Below, piece by piece: positions 14,687 through 24,100 of a DNA stretch of 64,000 nucleotides; within the stretch, counting starts at the first letter, position 1; each line of letters begins with the position of its first letter. The stretch covers positions 1 through 64,000 of the forward strand of contig NZ_CAACUY010000028.1 of NCBI RefSeq assembly GCF_900659615.1, read 5' to 3'. The position numbers and the translations under genes are program-made. Source of the DNA: Actinomadura fibrosa (GTDB taxonomy: Bacteria > Actinomycetota > Actinomycetes > Streptosporangiales > Streptosporangiaceae). A model generated the notes under the pieces. The model was not told where the DNA came from, searched no databases, and saw only the letters and a program-made list of their open reading frames with translations.

Positions 14687-15577
14687 ATGAGCACAGCTGC
14701 AGTCGAGCCAGCCGGCGGTGGATCCCACGAGGCGTGGGAGGCCGGGCCGACGGTCGCCCGGATGGTGCTCGGCGCGCAGCTCCGGCGGCTGCGCGAGGCG
14801 GACGGGTACAGCCGCGACGAGGCCGGGGACGCCCTCTGCCGGACCGGCGCGTGGATCCGCGACCTGGAACTCGGGCGCGCCAGGCTCGCGCTGCGCGACG
14901 TCGCCGCCCTGTGCACGGCCTACGGCCTCACCGACCGGGCCGCGCGCGCGACCCTGCTCGGGCTCGCCCGGCAGGCGAACGCGCCCGGCTGGTGGTCGGC
15001 GTTCCAGGACGTGATCCCGCCCTGGTCGGAGGCGTACATCGGGCTGGAGCAGTCCGCCAGCGTGATCCGCACGTACGAGACGCAGATCGTCCCGGAACTG
15101 CTGCAGACGGAGGCGTACGCCCGCGCGCTGCTGGCCCGGCGGCACTCGGAACGGGACGCCGAGCGGATCGTCCGGCTGCGGATGCGGCGGCAGGGCATCC
15201 TGCACCGGACCCGCCCGGTGCGGCTCTGGGCGGTGATCGACGAGGCCGCCCTCCGGCGCGCGTTCGGCAGCCGTCCGGTCGCGTTCGGCCAGCTGGAGCA
15301 CCTCATCGACATGTGCGACCTGGCGCACGTGACGCTCCAGGTCCTGCCGCTGGACGCGGAGGCCCCGGCCGTCTCCGGGGGGACGTTCACGCTGCTGCGC
15401 CCGCCCGAGCGCGAGCTCCCCGACGTCGTCTACGTGCAGCGCCTCAACGGCGCGATGTACCCGGCCGACGCCGATGCCGTGGCCTCCTACTGGCACGCCA
15501 TGAACCGGCTCGTGCTGAAGGCCGCGCCCGCCCGGTCCACGCAGCCGATCCTGCTGAGGATCCTGCGGGGGCTGTGA
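14687..15577 (+). CDS. XRE-family regulator with DUF5753 domain (module A)
   Basis: The 296-residue protein has an N-terminal helix-turn-helix (VARMVLGAQLRRLREADGYS, ELGRARLALRDVAALC) at about 25-85. The DUF5753 domain follows (IGLEQSASVIRTYETQIVPE, LLQTEAYARALL, LWAVIDEAALRR, VTLQVLPLDAEAPAVSGG). ATG 14687 is preceded by AGGA in AGGAAGCGGAC; a GTG at 14672 is less likely. These are sporulation- or secondary-metabolism-linked regulators in actinomycetes, usually next to a DUF397 gene. Here the downstream partner is a TPR-like protein instead. Paralogue at 37616-38524. Confidence 0.9.
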   Translation: MSTAAVEPAGGGSHEAWEAGPTVARMVLGAQLRRLREADGYSRDEAGDALCRTGAWIRDLELGRARLALRDVAALCTAYGLTDRAARATLLGLARQANAPGWWSAFQDVIPPWSEAYIGLEQSASVIRTYETQIVPELLQTEAYARALLARRHSERDAERIVRLRMRRQGILHRTRPVRLWAVIDEAALRRAFGSRPVAFGQLEHLIDMCDLAHVTLQVLPLDAEAPAVSGGTFTLLRPPERELPDVVYVQRLNGAMYPADADAVASYWHAMNRLVLKAAPARSTQPILLRILRGL

Positions 15578-15747
15578 CGCCCGCCGGGAGGAGGTACCTC
15601 GAACCCGGGCGACGGATCATGTCCCGCGCCCCCGTACAGAACAAGACAGGACACCTCATGCGCGCAGCCGCCTGCAAAGCGTGGGTACGGCTGGCACCAT
15701 GAGCGACGGGACACCATGGTCTGCACGGGCGACGAGAGCGGCTCACC

Positions 15748-16668
15748 ATGATCGACGATAGTGCGCGACCCGGCGGGTCGGAGGACTTCATCGCGGCGCT
15801 CAACGCGTTCTACGTGTCGTGCAACCGGCCGCCCTACCGCAAGCTCGCGGAGCTCTCCGAGCAGCTGAGCGACCTCTACGGCAAGCGCGGCCTGCCCGTC
15901 CTGTCGGCGACCGCCGTGTTCGAGGTGCTGGCGGGCCGGCGCAAGCGGCTGCCGTCCTCGGCCTGGGTCGCCTCGTTCATCCTCTGCTGCCAGCGCCGGG
16001 CCTGGGAGACGGGCGTCCTCCCCGTCGACCCGGGCATCGAGGCGCTGCCCTCCTGGCAGGCCAGGCTGCGCGCCGCGCACGGGCCGCCGGCCCCGCGCCG
16101 CGGCGACCGCTCGTCCGCCGCATGCGAGACCGCGGTTCCCGGTGGCCGCGCGCCCTCCGTGCCCGGCGCCCGTACGCCGCCGGACGCCGAGACCGACCCC
16201 GCCGTCCCGCTCCGCCTCACCCCGTCACACCGGGCGGCCATCGCCGACTACGGCGAGCACGGGCGGGAGCTCCTCGACCGCGCGCCGACCGGCGAGCCCG
16301 ACGCCGTCTACCGCATCGCGGTACTGATCGGCACCGACCCGGCGCGCGTCCCGGAGGCCGCGGCGCTGCTCATCGAGGCGGCGGCGGGCGGCCATCCCGG
16401 CGCCCTCGACCTGCTGGACGCCGGCTCCGGCGACCTCGACCACCGCCACGCCGCCGCGCACGCCTACCGGCTCGGCGAGGCCGCGGCCCGCACGGGCTCC
16501 CCCGCGACGGCGCTCGCCTACTACCGGGCCGCCGTCCAGGGCGGCCGCCTCGACGCCGCCTTCAAGATCACCGAGATCCTCCAGGACGCCGGAACGGAGG
16601 CCCCCGCCTCCTGGCTCGCCCCCGCCGGAGACCACCGGAACACCGAACCCCCACCCCACAACACCTGA
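15748..16668 (+). CDS. HTH-like plus TPR-like helical protein (module A partner)
   Basis: The 306-residue protein has an N-terminal region (EDFIAALNAFYVSCNRPPYR, then LSATAVFEVLAGRRKRLPS) that looks like a small helical DNA-binding or adaptor domain. A Pro/Ala-rich linker (110-160) follows. The C-terminal helical repeats (AVYRIAVLIG, AALLIEAAAGGHPGALDLLD, ATALAYYRAAVQGG) resemble TPR/Sel1 units. It is homologous over both domains to the protein at 38698-39810, which also follows a DUF5753 regulator. The pairing suggests that regulator and partner work together. No named family is recognised. Confidence 0.75.
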   Translation: MIDDSARPGGSEDFIAALNAFYVSCNRPPYRKLAELSEQLSDLYGKRGLPVLSATAVFEVLAGRRKRLPSSAWVASFILCCQRRAWETGVLPVDPGIEALPSWQARLRAAHGPPAPRRGDRSSAACETAVPGGRAPSVPGARTPPDAETDPAVPLRLTPSHRAAIADYGEHGRELLDRAPTGEPDAVYRIAVLIGTDPARVPEAAALLIEAAAGGHPGALDLLDAGSGDLDHRHAAAHAYRLGEAAARTGSPATALAYYRAAVQGGRLDAAFKITEILQDAGTEAPASWLAPAGDHRNTEPPPHNT

Positions 16669-16675
16669 CGGAAGA

Positions 16676-17002
16676 TCAGGTGGGGGCGCTGAGCGGGGTC
16701 AGCCAGTGGATCTCCAGGTCCTCGCGCAGGTACTCCAGGCGGCGCCGCTGGAAGTCGGCGAGCTCGGGCCGCGCCAGGTGCGCGCGGAGGTCGTCGGCCG
16801 AACGCCACAGCTCGTAGAACACCAGCGTGCCCGGGTCGGCCGCGTCGCGGTGGACTTGGTACTGGAGGGCGCCCGGCTCGGCCCTGGTCGGTTCCACGAA
16901 CGACAGCAGCAGCCGCTCCAGCTCCTCCGCCCGCTCGGGCCGGGGACGGGCGAAACCGTAGACGCCGACGGGACCGCCGGTCTCAGGTACGACGATTGTC
17001 AT
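16676..17002 (-). CDS. ABM-superfamily monooxygenase (quinol monooxygenase-like)
   Basis: The 108-residue alpha+beta-barrel protein includes PVGVYGFARPRPERAEELER, EPGALQYQVHRDAADPGTLV and FYELWRSADDLRAHLARPEL, typical of the antibiotic biosynthesis monooxygenase superfamily (YgiN-like). These are cofactor-free monooxygenases on quinols or polyketide-like aromatics, or stress proteins. ATG 17002 abuts an operator and faces a divergent ArsR regulator 55 bp away, which most likely controls it. Confidence 0.87.
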   Translation of the reverse strand: MTIVVPETGGPVGVYGFARPRPERAEELERLLLSFVEPTRAEPGALQYQVHRDAADPGTLVFYELWRSADDLRAHLARPELADFQRRRLEYLREDLEIHWLTPLSAPT

Positions 17003-17046
17003 ACCTTGGACGCTAGCGAGCACCAAGGTACGATGCAAGTCGTACC
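17003..17046. promoter_or_regulatory. Divergent promoter/operator for ABM and ArsR genes
   Basis: The 55-bp intergenic region holds two perfect 7-bp inverted repeats: ACCTTGG (17003-17009) with CCAAGGT (17023-17029), and GGTACGA (17027-17033) with TCGTACC (17040-17046). They share three bases. This fits binding by the ArsR-type product of the gene at 17058 to both promoters. Confidence 0.65.
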
Positions 17047-17057
17047 TAGGGGGTGGG

Positions 17058-17360
17058 ATGGATCTCGGGAAGGTGTTCGCCGCGCTGGCCGACGACTCGC
17101 GGCGGCGGGTCGTGGCCGAGCTCGCGGCCGACCCCGGCGGCGGCGAGCGCGCGTGCGGCTCCTTCGACCTGCCGGTGAAGAAGGCCACGCGGACGCACCA
17201 CTTCCGGGTGCTGCGCGAGGCGGGGCTGATCGTCCAGCGCGACCACGGCAACGGCAGCGCCGTCTCGCTGCCGAGGGCCGACATCGAGGAGCACCTGCCC
17301 GGCCTGCTGGCGCTGCTGGTCGAGGAGCTCGGCCCCCGGCCGGGCGCCGGCTCCGCCTAG
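17058..17360 (+). CDS. ArsR-family transcriptional regulator
   Basis: The 100-residue winged-helix repressor includes LGKVFAALADDSRRRVVAEL, ATRTHHFRVLREAGLIVQRD and GNGSAVSLPRADIEEHLPGL. There is no metal-binding Cys pair in helix 3 (ArsR-type CVC), and the single early Cys is in GERACGSFD, so it is probably not a metal sensor. It is divergent from the ABM monooxygenase and likely represses it. Its TAG stop overlaps the reverse stop of methyltransferase 2 in a shared CTAG. Confidence 0.88.
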   Translation: MDLGKVFAALADDSRRRVVAELAADPGGGERACGSFDLPVKKATRTHHFRVLREAGLIVQRDHGNGSAVSLPRADIEEHLPGLLALLVEELGPRPGAGSA

Positions 17361-18160
17361 GGCTTGCGGCCGACCGCGCCGAACGCGTCCACGGCCTCGG
17401 GGGCGTCCCCGACGGTGACCTCCGGCCGCCACTCGGTCACCGACACCACGCCGGGCTCCAGCAGTTCGAGCCCGTCGAAGAAGCGGGCGATCCCCTCGGG
17501 CGAGCGCAGCACCAGCGGCGCGTTCCCCGAGGCGTTCCAGACCTCGACGATCCGGTCGGACGCGGCGCCGTGCACGACGTTCGTCCCGTCGTACATGGCC
17601 AGGAAGCTCCCGGACGGCAGCGCCGCGACGAGGCGCCGGACGATCCCGTACGCCTCCTCGTCGTCGGTGATGAACTCCAGGATGCCCATCAGCGTGAGCG
17701 CGATGGGACGGGAGAAGTCGAGCGTCCGCTCGGCCGCCTCCAGGATGCGGTCGGGCTCGCGCAGGTCGGCGTCGATGTACGCGGTCGCGCCCTCCGGCGT
17801 GCTGGTGAGCAGGGCCTGCGCGTGGGCCAGCACGAGCGGGTCGTTGTCGACGTAGACGATCCGGGACTCGGGCGCCGCGCGCTGGGCGACCTCGTGGGTG
17901 TTGTCGACCGTCGGCAGGCCCGTCCCGACGTCGATGAACTGGCGGACGCCCTCCTCGGCCGTCAGGTGCCAGACGACGCGGTTCAGGAACAGCCGGGACG
18001 CGCGGGCCAGCCGCGCGACGTCCGGGAGCATGGTCAGGATCTGGTCGCCGACCTCCCGGTCCACGGGATAGTTGTCCTTGCCGCCCAGCCAGTAGTTCCA
18101 GATGCGGGCCACGTGGGAAACGCTCGTGTCGATCTCGGGCGCGGGTCCGTGCTCGCTCAT
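17357..18160 (-). CDS. SAV2177-family SAM-dependent methyltransferase (copy 2)
   Basis: The 267-residue paralogue carries the family landmarks EIDTSVSHVARIWNYWLGGKD, DVGTGLPTVDNTHEVAQ and IVYVDNDPLVLAHAQALL, and ends EPGVVSVTEWRP. It is closer to copy 3 than to copy 1: both share VDNTHEVAQ/ADNTHEVAQ, and LLTSTPEGA matches LLTSTPQGA. ATG 18160 follows GGAAGG; ORF extension to 18196 has no support. It converges on the ArsR gene and shares a CTAG stop overlap. The substrate is unknown. Confidence 0.9.
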   Translation of the reverse strand: MSEHGPAPEIDTSVSHVARIWNYWLGGKDNYPVDREVGDQILTMLPDVARLARASRLFLNRVVWHLTAEEGVRQFIDVGTGLPTVDNTHEVAQRAAPESRIVYVDNDPLVLAHAQALLTSTPEGATAYIDADLREPDRILEAAERTLDFSRPIALTLMGILEFITDDEEAYGIVRRLVAALPSGSFLAMYDGTNVVHGAASDRIVEVWNASGNAPLVLRSPEGIARFFDGLELLEPGVVSVTEWRPEVTVGDAPEAVDAFGAVGRKP

Positions 18161-18306
18161 GCGCCGCCCTTCCGCGGAGGTTAGCCGGACCCCCATCCTG
18201 TCCCGGGACGCGGCGCGGCGACAGCGATTCGCGCACGGCCGCCGCGCCCTGATCCCTCCCCCGCTCCGCTCTGTGGTCTCCTTGGCCGTACCCGGGCCGG
18301 GTGCTA

Positions 18307-21141
18307 TCAGTCCTTGACCACGGTGTTCGCGGAGATCCGCGCCGTCGCCGCGTCCAGGGTGACCCGGTGCCGCGTGCCGTCCGCCGCCGCGACGCGGGCC
18401 TCCCAGGCCGCGCCGTCCCGCCGCCGCTCGAACTCCAGCGAGGTCACCCGTCCCGGAACGGCCTTGAGCGCGACGTCGGCGGCCGCCGCGGCGGTGACCT
18501 TCGCGTTCCGCAGCGCTGCCGCGCCGTCCGCGGACCTTCCTTCGTGGCCGCGGTGGCGCCCGTGGTCATCGCCGTGATCGTCGCCTCGGTCGTGCCCGTG
18601 GTCGTCGCCGTGGTCGTCGTCGCGTCCGCGGTCGTCCCCGCGGTCGCGCGGCTCGTTGGTCAGGACCTTGCCCGTGCCGGAGTCGACGACGACCTCCCGC
18701 CAGGTGCCGTCCTGCCGGGCGAAGGCGGCCACGCTGTCGGCGGCGGCGAGGCCGGCGCGCTCGGCGAGGCGCCGCCAGTGGGCGGCGAAGTCCGGGCGCG
18801 CGAGCGGACGCGGCGGCTCGGGCCTCGACGTGTCGGGCAGCGGCGAGCTCTCGCGCGGGTCCTTGGGGGTCCTCGGGAGCTGGGCCAGTGCCTGGACCTC
18901 GTCGGTGTAGGGCAGGTCGTAGCGATACTGGACGGGCAGGCCGAGCGCGGGGTCGCTCTGCGGCGGGTCGCCGTCGGGGCGGGGATCGAGCACCAGGCCG
19001 GGCAGCGAGAGCGCCACGAGGGGCAGGTCGAACAGCTTGTCCGACTCCGTGCCGAGCCATTCGCGGGCGGGCGCGGAGGTGCCGCCGTAACGCGGCCAGC
19101 CCGCGGCGCCGTCCGCGGTGAAGCGCCACTCCTTCGGCAGGTCCAGGCCGTCCTGGCGGATCACCGGCAGCTCGAACGGGACGAGCTGGCGGCCGGCGAT
19201 CGGCACGTTGGGCGGGCTGACGCTCTGGGTGAGCGCGAGGGCCTGCACCATCGGCAGGGTCGGGTGGCGGCGCCAGACGAGGGGCAGCGCGGCGCCGAGG
19301 GTGTCGGGCGGCAGCGCGCCGCTGTTCACCAGGGTCCGCAGGAGCACCGGGTCGGCGCCGTACTGGAAGGCCCAGGCGCCGAGGCCGGCCGAGGGGGCGG
19401 ACTCGCTCCGCGCCTCGAAGCCGATCGCGTCGAAGGCGAGCCGCACGAGGGGCGGGAACAGCTCGCGCCCGGTGACGGTGCGGAGGGGGACGGTCGCCAG
19501 GCCGCCGATCCAGTCGTCGAAGCCGGGCAGGGCGTCGGCCGCGGTGGGCGCCTCGGTGCTCAGCCAGAACAGGCCGCTGACCGCCACCTCGGGTGCGTCC
19601 AGTGCCACGTCGGCGGACTGGAGCTGGAATCCCCCGCCGACCGGGCCCAGCACCCATGTGGCGGTCATGCGCTGGGCCGCGGCGAGGGTGAGGCTCCAGG
19701 GCTGCTCGCCGGGGACCCGGCCGAGCCCGGCCGGATCGTCGTTGCCGAAGCTGACGGCGCCGCGCAGCAGGTTGCCGGGCACCGGGGCGGGCTCCTGCCG
19801 GGCCGCGCCCGCGTCGAGGTAGATCTGCTCGGACAGGTTGGGCAGCGGGAGCTGGGCCCAGCCGTCGTCCAGCGGAGTGAAACCCCACAGCACGGGCGGC
19901 GCGACCGGCCCGGTCTCGCCCTGCGCCGGCCGGCTCCAGGACGGTTCGGGCAGCAGCAGCGTGGCGCGGAGCCGGCGCGCGGCCTCGTTCGGGTCGAAGG
20001 CGAGCGAGGTGGCGCCGAGGGTGACCCGCTCGCTCCAGCCGGTGCCGTCCCGGTCGGCGTCGTAGCCGAACGTGCCCGCGGGACCGGCGGGCGGGCCGCC
20101 CGCCGCCAGCTGCACCCGCAGTTTCGTGCCGTCGGCGGCCACGCGGGCGCTGGTGGGCGTGATCCGGGCGAGCGTGTCCGGCTGCGCGGCCGGATCGTAG
20201 GGGCGGCGGTCGGACAGCAGCACGGCGAACTCGTCGCCCGCGAAGCCGATCGGACGCGTGCCGGGCTGCTCCTGCCAGGGCGCGATCTCCCAGAACAGGC
20301 GCGGGACGGAGAGCGGGTCGGCGAGCTCCAGGGTGGCCCACCCGGGTGCGGGGACCGGCTCGGCCAGGCCGTTCAGCGGGTTGTTGGGGTTGACGTAGCG
20401 GTTGAAGCGGCGCCAGGAGTCGATGATCGCCACCCGTTCGGCCGCGGTCAGCCGCTCGGCCTCGATCGTCATCCGGAAGCCGCGCACCCGCGTCCCCGCC
20501 GCCGGTTCGGGGTCGGGGACGAGCCGGGCCAGCTGGAACACGGCGGTGACCTGCGCGCTGTCCCACAGCAGGCGGACCTTCCCGCAGACCGACAGGCCGC
20601 CGGAGTGGACGGAGAGGGCGCCGAGCAGGCGGGCCGGGCCGGTGCGCTGGGTGATCGCCGCCGTGTCGAGCCCCAGTGCCGTGTACAGCTTCTGGGTGGC
20701 GCCGGCCTGGGCCGTCATCGGATCGAGGACGATCTCCCCGCCGAGGCAGGTGAAGGCCGGCAGCTTGCCGGCCGCGTTCTTGGGCCAGCCGTCGGGCGGG
20801 GCCTGGAGGAGCAGCAGGCTGGCGGTGCCGGCGGTGATCGCGGCCCGGATCGCCTGCGGCGACAGCTTGCCGTCGGGCTTGTTCCCGCCGCGCTTCCACA
20901 CGTACTGCGGCGTGCTCCCGTTGGTCGGGCTGATCGTGACGCTGGTGGCGTAGACCAGCGCCAAGACGGAGCCCGGCAGCAGCACACCGTCCTCGCCGAC
21001 CGCCTGCCGCGGTGTCGTGTCCGCGAACAGGGTGCGGAACGCGAAGTCGGTGACCGGATCGGCCAGCCGGATCACGTCGGCCTCGGCCGCCCAGAACGGG
21101 CCGGAGATCTTCAAGCTCGGCAGCTCGGGAAGGGTCGTCAT
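18307..21141 (-). CDS. Large hypothetical protein with C-terminal PepSY-like units and His/Asp tract
   Basis: The 944-residue protein is the last gene of the three-gene operon; ATG 21141 follows AGGAG and lies 55 bp after the giant gene. Residues 1 to about 780 are beta-rich, with many Trp and Pro-Gly turns, and match no family I know. The C-terminus resembles two PepSY units: about 790-828 (WREVVVDSGTGKVLTNEP) and about 875-944 (HRVTLDAATARIS). They flank a low-complexity tract of about 35 residues made of Asp, His, Gly and Arg (DDHGDDHGHDRGDDHGDDHG), which could bind metal. No signal peptide or membrane segment is seen, which is odd because PepSY is usually extracytoplasmic. Confidence 0.8.
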   Translation of the reverse strand: MTTLPELPSLKISGPFWAAEADVIRLADPVTDFAFRTLFADTTPRQAVGEDGVLLPGSVLALVYATSVTISPTNGSTPQYVWKRGGNKPDGKLSPQAIRAAITAGTASLLLLQAPPDGWPKNAAGKLPAFTCLGGEIVLDPMTAQAGATQKLYTALGLDTAAITQRTGPARLLGALSVHSGGLSVCGKVRLLWDSAQVTAVFQLARLVPDPEPAAGTRVRGFRMTIEAERLTAAERVAIIDSWRRFNRYVNPNNPLNGLAEPVPAPGWATLELADPLSVPRLFWEIAPWQEQPGTRPIGFAGDEFAVLLSDRRPYDPAAQPDTLARITPTSARVAADGTKLRVQLAAGGPPAGPAGTFGYDADRDGTGWSERVTLGATSLAFDPNEAARRLRATLLLPEPSWSRPAQGETGPVAPPVLWGFTPLDDGWAQLPLPNLSEQIYLDAGAARQEPAPVPGNLLRGAVSFGNDDPAGLGRVPGEQPWSLTLAAAQRMTATWVLGPVGGGFQLQSADVALDAPEVAVSGLFWLSTEAPTAADALPGFDDWIGGLATVPLRTVTGRELFPPLVRLAFDAIGFEARSESAPSAGLGAWAFQYGADPVLLRTLVNSGALPPDTLGAALPLVWRRHPTLPMVQALALTQSVSPPNVPIAGRQLVPFELPVIRQDGLDLPKEWRFTADGAAGWPRYGGTSAPAREWLGTESDKLFDLPLVALSLPGLVLDPRPDGDPPQSDPALGLPVQYRYDLPYTDEVQALAQLPRTPKDPRESSPLPDTSRPEPPRPLARPDFAAHWRRLAERAGLAAADSVAAFARQDGTWREVVVDSGTGKVLTNEPRDRGDDRGRDDDHGDDHGHDRGDDHGDDHGRHRGHEGRSADGAAALRNAKVTAAAAADVALKAVPGRVTSLEFERRRDGAAWEARVAAADGTRHRVTLDAATARISANTVVKD

Positions 21142-21196
21142 CTGCTGCTCCTGGTCCGCTCTCGGCCTCGGGGGCCGCACTCGAAGGCCGTGGTGC

Positions 21197-24100
21197 CTAC
21201 ACGTCCGCGGGCTCGATCGGCCGCGGTTCGCTCGGCGTGGCGCTGCCGCGGTGGGCGCGGATCACTAGCGACCGTCCGCTCATGCCGCCGCCCTGGCTCG
21301 CGCGGTGCAGCCGCCGAAGGGCGAGCTGGTCGGGCCGGCCGGGGTAGGCCGGGAGCAGCGCGTCCGGATCGTCGGCGCGCATCATGCCGTGGTAGCGCAT
21401 GAGCACGGCGCCGAGCAGCAGCTTCCCGGCGAGGACGCCGCTCAGCCCGGCCTGCGTGGGGCGTACCGCGACGGTGAAGGGGACCGTGACCGTGGACGGC
21501 GGCGGGCCGCCCGTCCCGGCGTCCCGTACCGCCACGATCAGCTTCTCCACGGCCGCGGCGAACTCGGGGAACCGGGCCCACCGCCGCAGGGCGTCGATGT
21601 CCGCGCCGCTCATCGCGCCGGTCCATCCGATGGTGGTGTACTGCGTGCCCGCCGCGTTGCGTGCGACCTGCACCCTGCCCCGGAGCTCGTCGGGGATCTG
21701 CTCCGGTCCGGCGGGGATCTCCACCCGGGTGCTGGCGTCGGGATCCGCGCCCGCGGCCTGGGCGATGAGCTGGTTGACCGCACCGGTGAAGGCGCTGTCG
21801 CCGGGAAGCAGCCGCAGATCTCCGGCGGCGGCGTCCGAAGGTCCCTCCCAGACCAGGGTCAGGGTCTGCGCGGGCAGGAAGTCGATCAGCGCCGCGAGGC
21901 GGCTCGGCAGCGTCGCGGCGGGGGCGCTGACCGGCTCGGTGACGTCCCAGCTCTCGTACAGCCGCCGGATCTTCGCCGCGTCCGCCGCGCCGACCAGCCC
22001 GACCAGGGCGTCGCGGTCCGCCCGCGTCATCACCCCGGCGAACAGCAGGCGCCCGTGCTCGTCGACGGCCACCCGGTTGCGCGTGCCGAGCGGCAGGTTC
22101 GCCGTGGGGTAGCCGGCGCTCAGCCGCTCCTCGCTCACCTGCACCAGGTCGACGGCCAGCGGGAAGTCGCCGAGGGGGTCCGCCGGGGGCGCCAGCGTGG
22201 TCCGCGCCACCAGGAACCGCTTGCCGAGCTGGCGGTGGGTGAACCGCCCGGCGACCGGGTCGTAGAAGCACTCGGCCTGCACCTCGATGTTGCCGCTGAA
22301 CAGCTCGACGATCTGGTAGACCACCTCGGGGTCGGGCAAGGCGCTGAGCTTGCGCGCCGCCGCCCCGTTGCCGGCGGGGTCGGGCCGCTCGCCCGGCCAG
22401 CGCTGCTGGGCCTCGTCGGAGAGGCTGTCCCAGAGCCGGCGCAGCGGGACGGTGACGGTCCGCACGCGGGTGTCGGGCTCCAGTGGGGCGTCGCCGGGGA
22501 TGCCGTCCGGGAAGGGCGGCAGCCGGTGCCAGACGATGTCGGCGCCGCTCACGGTGGCGCTCGGCAGCGGCGAACGGTAGGCCAGGTCGCGCTGGGTGAC
22601 GCTGTTGACCGGCGAGACGGTGCCGTCGGTCTGGGCGATCACCAGCAGGCGGTGCTCGTAGTAGAAGGGCAGGGCCCGCCACTGGAGGGCGAGGGCGCCC
22701 CGAGAGAAGTCGCCGACGCGTTCGGGCAGGTCGAGGCCGCGCAGCTCGTCCTGGTCGGCCGCGCCGCCGAGGTCGAGGTGGTCCGGCGTGCCCGGCAGGC
22801 CGTCCGGGACGGGCGGGTACTCCCCCTCGACGAGCCGCACGGGCAGCTCGTGCTGGTGGTCCGCCGCGAAGTCGCGCACCCAGCGGTACCAGGCCGGGTA
22901 GCCGAAGCGGCGCAGGAGGCTGAAGGCGACCTGGCGGAAGGCGAGCTGGCGCACGAGGGTCTGGTTGCGCTCGGCGAGGGCCTGCTCGTGGTGCTGGGCG
23001 ACGATGACCTCCCAGATCGCGCCGGGCGCCGGCGGGGCGGCCGGGGTGGCCGGCCCGTCGAGCCGGCGCGAGCCGAGGATGAGCGGAGCGTCGACGGCCT
23101 GCGTGCGCCCGATCACCACGTCGAGGCCGCCCGCCGCGGGGTCCACCTTCACGGCCGGGGCGCCGGCGTCGGCGGCGGCGCGGCCGGGGAAGAGCGTGGG
23201 CGAGCGGCGCAGGCTCTGCCAGAGCAGGTCGTAGCGGCCGAAGGGCTGGAGGTAGTAGCGCAGGGTGTGCGCCCAGCGGTCCTCGACCGGCTGGGTGTAG
23301 GTCAGGCGCCCGCCGGCGTCGGGCGTCGCCAGCGCGGGCGAGCCCGCGCGCGGGTAGGCCGTGGCCGTCCAGGGCCCGGTGCCCGTCCTGCCCAGCCCGT
23401 CCGGCCCCGTGCCGATCGCGCCGCCGGCGTCGAAGAAGCGCGCCGTCCAGGCCAGGACGTCGGGCAGCGCCTTGGCGATCTCGGCCTCGCCGGTGGGGAA
23501 AGTGACCTTGCGGGTGCCCGGCACCTTGGGGTCGTTGCTGTTCAGGGTCTCCACGTAGTACGTGAGCCGCAGCCACTGGACGCGCTCGGGCGCGCTGCCG
23601 TCCGCCGCGGCGAACACCTTGGCCAGGGCCTCGGTCGCGACGGTGAAGTGGTCGGTGCGCTCGTCCGTCGGGCCGAACTCCTCGCTGCGCACCGTCCCGG
23701 CCAGGCCGTCCGCGGCCTGGCGGTCGGCCGCGGCGAGGGAGGGACGCACAAGCTCGATCTGGGCGGCGCTGAGCATGGTGCGAGCGCTGAGCAGCTTGCG
23801 GCCCTGGTCGTAGTCGAGCAGCGACGCGATCGCCGGGACGAAGGGCCCGGGGTCCGCGCTCAGCTTCACCGACGGGCGTACCTCGATCGTCGCGGGCAGC
23901 GTCGCACCGCGCAGGAGCATGGCCGCCTCGCCGTTCAGCGGCAGCCTGATCCGGCGGGTGGTCGGGGTCGGCTGCGGTTCGAGCTCCAGTTGACCGGTCC
24001 TGCCGTCAGGACGGTCGACCAGGCTGCAAGGCGCGGTGAGCGTGAAGCGCACCTCGACCTCGGTGTTCGAGCGTCCGCTGATGGTGACGGCGCGGTAGCG

